From Caenorhabditis remanei (lineage: Eukaryota > Nematoda > Chromadorea > Rhabditida > Rhabditidae): a stretch of DNA of 64,000 bases. This document shows positions 47,201-57,041 of the stretch, piece by piece (position 1 is the first letter of the stretch; the number at the start of each line of letters is the position of its first letter). The stretch lies in contig NC_071332.1 of NCBI RefSeq assembly GCF_010183535.1, forward strand, positions 17,608,001 to 17,672,000, given 5' to 3'. Below the pieces are notes generated by a model. That model did no database searches. It worked only from the letters and a program-made list of their open reading frames with translations, and was not told the DNA's origin. Made by a program: the position numbers and the translations under genes.

Positions 47201-50200
47201 GATTGCAGTCCGGTCAAATCTAAGCCTAAAAACTTGGTAAGCCTAAGGGATCGGAGCCTAAGGGATCGGAAAAACTTGTTAAGCCTAAGCCTAAGGAACT
47301 GGTTAACCCTAAGCTCCTCAGCCCTCAGCCCCTGCCTTCTGACACAATTCATATTTTTCCAGGTTCTCCTCAAAAAAGTGCACGAGGTCCGCGCCGACTT
47401 CGAAGGCGACCTCGCGTTCATAGACCAATACGGTCGTCAAGTCATCGTCTCCTCCGACAAAGACGTTCGTGAGGCACTTCAACAGACCAAGAACAAGCTG
47501 AAACTGCACACAACACTCCGCGACGGACACGTCATCGCGGCAGCTGATATGGCCGAGGCGGCGGCACGTGGAAGACCTGCCAGATCGCAGTCGGTGCCAC
47601 CGGTGGGTTCAAAGAATCTTTTTTTTTCTTGGGAGGGAGACCAATTAGTTCCAGTGTTAATTGCTTTTCTTTATTTTTTTGTTGGGAAGTCCAGGACCTT
47701 GTCATTTGCACGCGGTCTAGCTGGCTGGAAGTGAAGGAAAATATTTCAAAATTTTTTGTGACACATTCCTTGTAGAGTTTCACCTGTCTACAATTTCACA
47801 ATGGAAGTGAGTCAACACGTCACACACCACTTGTTGACAACTTCCTCCCCCCAGGGGATAATGAATATTCGAAAGGGATGGAGATGAACACTTTGTAATT
47901 AGCATAATGTGCTAGTGAAGGAAGGGAAATTGGATATTTTTTGGGTACACAGGTACCACCCTCACAGACTAGAAAATATATTTTTGAAAATCCTAGGCCA
48001 CCCTCACTTGAGGTTTTTCGAGAAACCTAATACCCTTTTATCCACCTTCACCTATTCAAGTTTTTTAAAGGGTAGGGTCAAGTAGATCGAAAAATTAAGT
48101 GGAAGAGGGAGGGAGGGTATCAAGTGAGCTTAAGGGAGCCCTGAAGCCTAAGCCTATGACTGCTTAAGTTTTTTAAAAAAAATTGTTAAGTCTAAAAAAT
48201 TGGCTGTGCCTGTAATTTGAAAATGTCTTGAGGCAAACAAGCAAAAATTATTAAAATTCACATTTTCAAACTTTTGTACTGAAAGCCAAGCCGGGTCGAC
48301 CGGGCTGTGAAAAATCTCAAATCGGCCTAATCCGAAATCTGAAAACCCCCTAAAGCCCTAGCCTAAAACATTAGCTGCTTATAAGCCTAAGGCACCGAAA
48401 GTAACTTTTTGATCCCTTCTCAATTTTCGAAATAGGCCTTTACTTGTAAGCCTAAGCCTATACTTCTAAGCTTTAGCCTAAACTTGTAAGCCTAAGCCTA
48501 AGACACCAAATTTTTGACCCCCTTGCCCCTAAAATCCAATCAAAAAGAGGCCCCCACTTCCTCCACTCTGGCCCAGAAAACTTTTTGATTTCTCTTCTTC
48601 TCTTTCTTCTTGACAGCCGCTTCCCTTTACAAATCAGATGTTTCATCTCTCAAAGGCCTCCCGAAAAAGGAGAAATGCAAATCTTTATGTGTGTGTGTAA
48701 ACATAAATATAACATTTTCTTTTTTCTTTGGGCTCAAGGAGCACGACGGACGGAAAAAGAGTATGTCATTTATCACGCCAGCCGGGAAGGGGGAGGGGGG
48801 TGTTGAAACATTCGAACCAGGAAGCCTTGATGGATTTTCCTTCTTTGGTTTTTATGAAAAATGTATTCGAGTGGAAAGAAGCGTATTTTTTTTGTGAACG
48901 TATGGGAGAAGACAATAGGAGGTGGCTGACGCACTTTCAAAGATGCGTTGGGGGTGTTGAGAGGGGTACAAAGAACTGAGAAAATAATAAACAAGTAAAC
49001 AAATGAGTCGCCGGATGACGTTGGCTTCTTTTTTCTAGGCATTCGGATCGGCGAAGTACAAAAATGGGAGTGAGCTTATAACTTGATAGTGAGCTCGCAG
49101 CGTGAACTCGCGTTTTGGTAGTGAGCTTGTAAGAGCTCGCAGCGTCACAGTGAGCTCGAAACCGTAAGCCTAAAGTCGTAAGCCTAAAGCCATAATCCTA
49201 AACCAAAGGCCGTCAGCTTGAGATCAAATGCCTAAGCCTAAACGTTGTTAGCCTGAGATCGTAAGCCTAAGCCTGAAGCCGTAATACTAAGACTAAAAGC
49301 CGTAAAACTGAGATCGTAAGCCTAAGCCTGAGATCGTAAGCCTAAGCATAAATGCGTTAGCCTGAGATCGTAGGCCTAAGCCTAAACAGACCTTGAACGC
49401 CAGAGCGTGATTGTAAGCCTAAGAATTTTATCTACAACCCGAGCTTGGAAGCCTAAGCCTAAGATCGCAAGCCAGTCTTGCCAATCACAATCTTCCTTTT
49501 GGAATTGCATTTCCCTAAAAGTACAAAAAACAAGAAATAAAAGTTCAACAAGTTCCCCTCCCCACCACCCATCACACTAATTGCATTTCCTCCTTCTCAT
49601 CCCATTTTATTCGCATTTTATTTCTTACTGACGTCAAATTCAGGCGCCTCACACAGTTTTGTCTCTGAATTTTTTGAATGGGTTCTATGAATACTGAACA
49701 GGAACTGACTATGATAAGGGGAATGGGGGACTCATAAGATGACCTCCATGACTTTTTGAGTGGGAGCAAGAGTCAAACTAAAGGGTTCAAATGCTAAAAA
49801 TGGATGTTTTTTCCAGGAACGCTCCTACAACACGTATCCACAACGGTCGCCGTCGTCGATGGACTCCGCACCGGAGACGTATCGCCATCATCCACATCAG
49901 ATGACACGTGCCATGTCTCCACCGCCGATGTCTGTCACCACTGGCACCACACATTCTCCACCGCTACGTCAGATTGGGGAAACTGTCAAGACGACGTACA
50001 GTCACAGCGGAAGTTATGGGGGATTGGTGAGTTATTGAGAAATTCTGGCTTAGGCTTACGAGCTCAGGCTTCAGATCACCACTTTAGGTTTAGGCTAACC
50101 ACCTTAGCCTTACGTTTTTGTTTTTACGCTTAAATTTTCGGTCTTATACTCAAATTTTTTGTCTTAGGCTTGAGTTTTCGTTCTTAGGCTTAAGTTTTTG

Positions 50201-51564
50201 TTTAAAATTCCTCGATTTACATAGCTGTATCATTTTCCGAGCTCATTTTATGATCTACCATTCTATTCTCCGTTCCAGCTGACTTGCAACGAGACTCGAG
50301 ACCCTCCAGAAAAAATCCACTTAACAATTCTGACGCCTTCTAATTTTCTTTTTGTTATGTCCCCACAAAATTTGATCAAGCATGGAGAATGAGCAATTGT
50401 TTTTTTTCCGGCTGAAAATAAGATAATAGAAAAATAATCATACTTGTCAACCGGGCCGAGCCGGGCCGACGGTTTTTCTTAAATAACTTTTTTCAAAAAA
50501 ATCGCACAAGGTTGGTTGATAGCTCAAAAGATAGGTATTTTTAATTGTCATCCATGAACTATAAATTCAATTTCCCAAAAAAGTTACCCGAGCTACAATC
50601 TCTCTCGGCCCGGTTCGGCCCGGTATTGGCTTGCCTGTTTATTTTAGGAAATTGATTTTATATTTCATGGATGACAATTAAAAATACCTATTTTTGAGCT
50701 ATCAACCAACTTGGTACGATTTTTTTGAAAAAAGTTATTTAAGAAAAACCGTCGGCCCGGCTCGGCCCGGTTGACAAGTATGAAAATAATCAAGTGGCGG
50801 GACCGGATCGTTAAGTGTTTTCCTACTTTTCTAAAACTTCCGGAATTTTTATAAATGTTTATACGGAGATAGGATTAGGGCGCTACGCCCAACATACATA
50901 GGAGGCCACCCATACATTATTTATAGCCGGAGACGCATGATTTTGCACTTTTGCGTAAGCGCGCGGATGCTAAATGATGCACGGATTCACAACATCAACA
51001 TTTTATTTTTTCAGTACCCAGGAGGATACAAGGGATATCCACCATATGGCGGCGGCTACTCGAATAGCATTCTCTACGGAATGCCACCACACAATGGAAT
51101 GCTTTGGAGGTAGGAGTGATGATACCCCGGATTACTGTCAAAAAAAATTAAAACTCCGACAAGAACTGTCTTGTGAGGGGCCGTTTCTAGTCTTTTGTAT
51201 CTATATGTTTTCTTTTTCGTCACAATAAATAAATAAATTAATTTTCCAAAAAATTTCGCGGGCCGAAACGCAAGTGCGGCAGGGTATCGTGGGCGGAGCT
51301 CAAACTGCAAGAAATTTGTTTTTGCAGTTTAAGCTACGCCTACGATCCCTCTGCCGCACTGGTCACAAAAAATTTAAAAATTCAAACTTTATTTATTTCA
51401 CTGTAGTAACTGTAATTACGCATTTTCTCTTCAGATTCCTCGCCAACCCATTCCCATTCGGCCACGCCCAATCGTCTCGCTCATTCATCGGACCCAACAA
51501 ATACCACCACTTTGGAGGGTACAATCACATGTACTCGTCTGGATTCGGAGGACCAGTCTGGTAG
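38255..51564 (+). CDS. PB1-domain protein with Pro/Ser- and Gly/Tyr-rich tail
   Basis: Seven exons (38255-38302, 38780-38871, 46321-46426, 47363-47602, 49817-50026, 51015-51109, 51435-51564) give 306 codons in phase. The N-terminus is short and Ser-rich (MADWSYVNREKQIHEK). A PB1 domain spans about residues 51-125. It has the basic first-strand residues (RKVKWNHFGKKYALRF) and an acidic OPCA-type loop (FIDQYGRQVIVSSDKDVREAL), so it could bind other PB1 domains on either face. The rest is low complexity: MSPPPMS, GYKGYPPYGGGYS, GGYNHMYSSGFGGPVW. PB1 proteins act as scaffolds in kinase and polarity signalling. Intron 2 is 7.4 kb and contains an alternative first exon. I do not recognise the orthologue. 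AATAAA at about 51745. Confidence 0.85.
42103..42140 (+). CDS. candidate alternative first coding exon of the PB1 gene
   Basis: ATG at 42103 encodes MRLWSTDMSTTS plus two bases, followed by the donor TTG|GTAAGT at 42141. The phase (2) is the same as at the end of exon 2 (38871), so both can join the PB1 exon at 46321 in frame. An acceptor (TTTCTAG) at about 42032 suggests it is spliced to an outer leader. Inferred from phase and donor quality only. Confidence 0.45.
42557..43712. mobile_element. DNA element with about 290-base imperfect TIRs
   Basis: The left arm begins GGTATGCGCCTTTAAAG and carries GAGTGTCTGACTTCTCTGCG, CGTACAAAAAAGTGGTCA and ACACGCGGTCAAAC. The right arm (43450-43712) has their complements, ending CCTTAAAGGCGCATTCCCC. 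The interior of about 550 bases has no recognisable ORF. A single arm of the same family, in left-arm orientation, lies at about 45100-45400. Exact ends and target duplication are uncertain. Confidence 0.6.
46500..47340. repeat. degenerate TTAGGC-type units in PB1 intron 3
   Basis: AAGCCTAAGCCTAAG and GGCTTAGGCTT units cluster at 46510-46570 and 47030-47330. Further clusters lie in intron 4 at 48140-48510 and 49155-49470, and in intron 5 at 50040-50215. They do not form perfect tandem arrays. Confidence 0.7.
50439..50782. mobile_element. fold-back MITE with 8-bp TSD (AAAATAAT)
   Basis: The ends are CATACTTGTCAACCGGGCCG and its complement, flanked by AAAATAAT at 50431-50438 and 50783-50790. 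The arms of about 140 bases pair almost throughout (for example ATGACAATTAAAAATACCTA and its complement). The centre near 50610 is GC-richer. It lies in an intron of the PB1 gene (50027-51014) and is related to the element at 4820-5171. No ORF. Confidence 0.88.
51273..51360. repeat. short palindromic repeat in the last PB1 intron
   Basis: AGTGCGGCAGGGTATCGTGG...CAAACTGCA faces TGCAGTTTAAGC...ACGATCCCTCTGCCGCACT around a spacer of about 12 bases. It could form a strong hairpin. It is probably a small dispersed MITE rather than a regulator. Confidence 0.7.
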
Positions 51565-51807
51565 ATTTTACATCCCAGAGTCATATCTCAACAATTTTCA
51601 GTTATTTCTTTTGTATAATGTATATATTTTGTGTTTCCCCAAAAAAAAGTTAAAGAAAAAAAAACAATTACTCATATTAGTTGGCTAAAACAACATGATG
51701 CTTCTCTTGTGATTTTTTGTGTGTTCAAATATTTTTTCGCACTTTAATAAAAGAATGATAAAGTTTTGAAGGTTGGATACTAACTACAGACTCGAGATTA
51801 ACAGTTT

Positions 51808-53158
51808 TCAAGAAACAACCCCTATAGTAGCCATCTGTATCTGCCCACTTGTTTGAGCCGCTCCAATGTCCTTTCCTCTGAAGACAACCATCGATTTTCG
51901 CAGTAATACATTCAACATCTCTGAAATCTCCATATCAAATTAATTGCTAATTACTCGGGAATCTTACTTCTTGCAACCACTCTATACTCCGTAACTATTA
52001 TCATAACAATTATAGAATCCATTGCAGGATAGAAATTAAAGGCGCATATCGTAGCGCCAGCGGGAAAACTGAGTTCAAGTTGAAAATACGGTAGATAGAC
52101 TACGAGAATCAAAGGGAAGAATAGGAATATAGTGGGCGTGGTTATCTGAAAACACGCTTTCCAGAACATTAAATTACCTAAAATGACCTACCTGAAAGAC
52201 CAGAGTTCTAAACAATTGCCGATGATGGCGTTTCAATGCAGCCGACAAACAGGAAATTTGCTTTTCCATCTTCGAATTCATATTCCACCCGCAATACATC
52301 ATTGCTCCATATTGAAATCCCATAGCTCCAGACAACAAAAAGGAATTGAAAACACTAATCCCCCTGATTGAACCATCGTTTGGATCGTAAACTAAGAAAG
52401 TCATTATTGGGATTTCTTTGCTTGTGACACCATAGCGGATGAGCATTTCTTCATGGAAATATTTCTCAGTAGTGTCATCGATTTTGAGGAGGAAATAGTC
52501 CGCGAGAAACCATACGGCTCCGAAAAAGAAACAGTATGCAACCCAGATGAAGGATTTCCAGCCTTTGAATAAGGTTAGATAGGAGAGGCTGAAAATAAGT
52601 TTTTCAGTTGCATGATACATAGTCTGGTTGGGAAGTGTCTCTGATACAAATAAGCATGGTTTTGAAACGTTCCAGTACTGACAAAAAATTAACTGCCTCT
52701 TTGATAAAAGCCCCTGAGAATCGCGAAATATCATTAGAGCGTACCTAAACAATGCCCAATATCGATATATAAACTGTATTGCTAATAAGGATAATGTTAC
52801 TGAATAAACAGCTGCATAAAAAGCTGAAAATATTGATTTTTAATGTTGTATTTTATTGTCAACTTACGCAAAATCATCTCTAAAACTTCGTTGCTGAATC
52901 CATATGGATGTGACAATGAGAAATAAACAAGTCCATTATTATAAAGATGAAGATTCGGGTAAAAACCGCTTCCAAACATACCAAAGTGACACCAACACAC
53001 ATGAAAATTACCATAAGATATTTATAGGTTCCGAAGATTTTTCGAACTCCGAAAAGTGTCAGGGATATCAAAATGATTCCAAAAAACGAGCTGGCAAGAA
53101 ATGCAAATTTCCCAAAATTTTGAGTAAGAGAAACCAGGTAAAGGTAGTTGGTGGGCAT
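51808..53158 (-). CDS. Str-type seven-transmembrane chemoreceptor, frameshifted
   Basis: Five minus-strand exons (53158-52868, 52823-52745, 52588-52192, 52145-51968, 51920-51808) rebuild a 352-residue serpentine receptor with introns of 42-156 bases. Str-family hallmarks are FGTYKYLMVIF, YPNLHLYNNGLVYFSLSHPYGF, IQFIYRYWALF, the HHRQLFRTLVFQ loop before helix 6, FYPAMDSI and TEYR. These receptors act in chemosensory neurons. The exon sum is 1058 bases, one short of a multiple of three. The frame breaks in the A-run at 52961-52965 (T-run on the coding strand), where one more base would join LVCLEAVF to YPNLHLY. It is either a null allele or a homopolymer sequencing error. The start at 53158 (MPTNYLYL) follows family convention. 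Confidence 0.85.
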
Positions 53159-54062
53159 ATTGTGTGAATGGTTATGAGGTGCTAGGTCTTTTATCATGAA
53201 ATTAGTATCTTTTTTAATTTCCGGCCCACTCGGAAAAATAATCAGTAGACATGGTACAACAAGTACTAATTGTACTAACATAATAGTACTAACAAGTACC
53301 AACAAGTATAATAAGAATAACAATATGAGCCACCTCTTTACAACTTTTTTTCCTAAGAATTATCATTTTTGAGAGTTTCCTGATTTTTTGATACCCAATT
53401 TTCTCATCAAAATGAGATTCGTGCGTAAACAAAGCGTGTAACAGCTCTTAGTCACTAAAAATTAACGGTCTTGCTTGCCTGATAAGAAGGGTACTGTGAT
53501 AACAGTTTGTTAAAGTGACAAATTCTCACAGTAACCTGAAAAATAGGCTCCGCCTTCAAAGTAGTGTAGTCCAAAGTCTCAAAAAAGTTAAAATGACACG
53601 GATTCTTACACAACGACTGAATTAAAAACGCCTGGTGCCAAAATCTCAATTTCCGATCGTTTGGTTTCAAACGTCCCGGAGCCGATTTGTCAGTGTAAAA
53701 CAAACTTACACTGACCAAAATTTGAAAAGTTTCTATGAGATGGTGCCAGGTGGCTGAGTTTTCGAACATCCTGGAGGCAAATTCGCTGGCACATCGTCAT
53801 TTAATAGCGTGGAACTTCAAGAAGTTTGCTCCGTCCATTCAGACCATCCTAATAAAATTTCCCCATAATTTCCAAACTTCCTCATTGAGTCAACACCAGG
53901 GTATGCACAACCAAACCAATAAAAGTTGCACACATTTCCTGCTTACGGTTTGCACACCCATGACGGCATTTTAAGCGTTATCTTTCTGTTGGAAAGGAAA
54001 TTTCAAAAAGTGAATATAAAAGAGACAGGAAAATAGGTTATCATGATAGTGAGCAGCTCATT
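53159..54062. other. divergent spacer between GPCR and CUB-like gene
   Basis: No coding sequence is supported. It contains an AACGTCCCGGAGCC...TTACACTGACC repeat at about 53640-53720. TATAAA at 54015-54020 and TTATCA (GATA on the minus strand) at 54038-54043 are good core promoter candidates for the CUB-like gene starting at 54063. Confidence 0.5.
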
Positions 54063-56234
54063 ATGCTCCGCCAACTCTTAATTTCATCGTATCTTCTATT
54101 CCTGTCAGTTGCTTCCCAAGGCTACAACTGTTCAGGGAAAACAGTGGTGAATCCTCCAAAGGACCTCAGTGAGCCGTACTATTTCCCGAATGATTGGAAT
54201 GAATCGATGCCTTCAGCCAAATATAATCAATCTCAAGACTGTAACTGGCGCTTAATCGTACCTAACGGGATGTATGCGACAGCCATATTTTATAGACACA
54301 CGAACAGAACTGGAAGCTTTACTTTTGTTTACCCGAATGATAACATGGCTTTGTAAGATCGTGGTGTTTTGAAAAACTTTGAAAAACTGAATTCAGAATC
54401 CATGACGACGAGTTCATCCCATTTATCTCGACTTCTCCATACTTTGAATTGTACATGTCTGTCAAAAAAGATCCTGGAGCATTCTCATTCAAAGTCACTT
54501 GGTCGAATTGTGAGTTGTTCCTATTTCAAATAGCTAATCACATCTTGCAGACCCCAACACCTGCCAAAGAAATATCACATTGGATAACTCGACCCCTGCC
54601 CCTTCAATTCCTGACACCTGTTTCACCACCTACACTGCTCCAAATAATGTGGCACTCATTGGTTTCAACACTAAAGAAGATTCAGATGTCCAACTTCGTC
54701 ATTCCGCAGTTTTTGAAGGCGACTCTTATAATGGATCATATTTAGGAAACTTGTTGGACATGCGGAATCGGCAAATAGTTTCCAACAGTAGCCAATTGAC
54801 AGTCTACACGTTTGGATTGAGTGAGATCTATGATTATGTGCTGTATATGGGAGTCGATGCAAAAGGTTAGCTTGTCCAGAAACTTCTGTAGCAAATTTTG
54901 ATTCCAAATCTGCGTTAGGCGTTTTCAGAGTCCCAATGTGAAAAGCGTTGTAGTCGTTTTTGTGAACCCATAGTACTAAATGTGGCTAATTAGTACTGGA
55001 TCTCACAAAACCGTGAATAACTTTTTTCACAGAGGAACTCTGATTAGGTCCGTAGGACAAGGACATAATCTTTACTTTTAGCCGTCGGAAACGCTCGGAT
55101 CCGAGGAACTTATTGCCGAACAGATAACTTTAATTGTGAGATAGATGTCATATCACATTCTGCGGTTACCATATCGAAAGGCGCTGATTATTTACAAGCA
55201 CCTAGATGGTATTCAGATGTGAGACGATATGCTGAGATAGAGTGAAACTGAACTATTACAGAATGGCACCCTAAGGATTTACGAAGAAAAATTGATAACC
55301 TTCTGACGACGGTGAAGTGAGTTCGCTAAACACATAAAGGTTTTTTACAGAGAGATTTCAGCGAATCCGATTACAATTACAAGTTCCCTATGGTTGTCAA
55401 AAATAATGTGAAGTTCTATATTATCGATCGAGATGCCCGTGCTATAATCCCTCTGAACAGTGGAGACCGTTGTAAAACATTAAAACTTACCAATCGTAAA
55501 TTTGAATCGTAATGCTTTCAGTGAGCTATTACACTGTTGCTCCTGGTCGCATTGTGAATATTCATTCATTCTATTATCGACAATTAAGCAGTCAACAATA
55601 CACAAATGAAACTTACACCACCAACAGTAAAGATGTAAAAGTGTATTTCAACTTGAATGTGAAAAGTTTTGATGTGATCGGGCCCACGTATTTGGATATC
55701 AGCGTTTTTCGAGATGACCAAGAGGTCTTCCAACAGAGGTTTGATTTTTGCAAGAGTTAAAAATATAATTTGGGAGATTCTAGATACAAAGAAACCAACC
55801 GTCCACCTACTACCACTCTCCGCGTTCTTGGAGATAAGATTACTGTAACTTATGACACCTTAGGGTACAATACCACAGGTTTTGAAATCAACATGTTCTG
55901 CACGGAAAATGGTTAGTTTTATTTTGGTTCTTTTTTTAATAACGGAAAAGGATACACTTTGAATTTTTCAGACCAAACAACGACCACTAGAAGCACTACT
56001 TCTACTTCAACTACAGCAATTGTCACTACTACAACCATCCCGACTACAACTCAGTCCACTACGCCGACGACTACGCCGACGACTACAACGACTAGAAGAA
56101 GAATTATAACCACGACTAGAAGAACAATTCCAACTACAACTAGCACAACAATGAAAACTACAACTAGACGTATTGTAGCAACTACAAAGTTCTCTGTTAT
56201 TCACAAGTGTTCTCATATAACGTGTTCTCTGTAA
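54063..56234 (+). pseudogene. CUB-like gene with Thr-rich stalk, frameshifted and hit by a transposon
   Basis: Nine exons (54063-54352, 54397-54509, 54551-54865, 55082-55218, 55262-55316, 55362-55468, 55522-55738, 55784-55911, 55972-56234) read as a signal peptide (MLRQLLISSYLLFLSVASQ), a CUB-like domain and a related second half (NYKFPMVVKNNVKFYI, YYTVAPGR). A Thr-rich, probably O-glycosylated stalk of about 65 residues follows. The sum is 1625 bases, one short of a multiple of three; the frame breaks in the A-run 55287-55291, where one added A joins RIYEEK to IDNLLTTV. From 56215 the last exon is transposon sequence, which supplies the final residues ITCSL and the stop. The original tail is at 62389-62422. 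It resembles the 26487-29102 gene and was probably intestinal and GPI-anchored. Confidence 0.85.
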
Positions 56235-56957
56235 GACTCGAGCAACGCATGCCCTAGGCTTAGATTTTTATATGATCGTGTACTATGAGTGTTGTGCAAC
56301 ACATATGCACAATATTGGGTCGCAGCTCCGGGTTACTGTAGTACGGTAGGTGCTCATAGGTCAAAAAATGAACTTTTTGAAAATTGATCGGGAGAAGCTG
56401 AAATTTTTACCATATATTGAATACAAATATAGTATTCATTTTACAAAGTTTCAAAATTTTTGAAATATTTTTAACCGAGTTATGGCCAAAAAACCCACTT
56501 TTTTGACCATTTTTTTGAGAAAATCTAAAATTTGGATACTTAATCAAAATTTCCGTATTCCAAAATTATTATTTTAACATTTGTTATTATTTTTCCTATC
56601 GATCAAAAAAAAAATCATCAAAAACAACCTCTTGTGAGGGGTTGAAACTTAATCTAGAAAAAAACAAAAAAAATTTTTTTTTGGGAATTTTGAAATTTTA
56701 TTTCAGAAATTAATACTTCGTGTAATTTCTAACATTTTTTGTATTAACACTTAGTATTCTACTCTTTGTCATCACATAGAAAACTTGAATTTAATGCAAA
56801 ACTGTGATCCCGCGGTATGCGATTTCCAGGTGTCGCGTAGGAGCGGCCAATTTAAATTTTTTTTCGGATCGGGTGGGGTTATTTTTTTTTCGGAATGGTA
56901 GGATTATTTCAATGTGTTTATTTAGACACAGACTCAAGCGAACATTTAACAAATCAT
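56215..56957. repeat. left terminal inverted repeat of the 6.2 kb transposon
   Basis: 743 bases, from ATATAACGTG to ATTTAACAAATCAT. It pairs with 61617-62388. The first 20 bases also encode the last codons of the interrupted CUB-like gene. Confidence 0.92.
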
Positions 56958-57041
56958 TTTATTTTTTTATTACGTAACTTTCTTGTTCAATGAGAGGTCA
57001 GAATATATTCAATTATATGGGACATTTTACTTTTACAAAAG

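Noticed and set aside
56007..56216. Cys/Ser-rich minus-strand ORF opposite the Thr-rich stalk
   Set aside because: It is the shadow of the ACT/ACA codons of the CUB-like gene's last exon.
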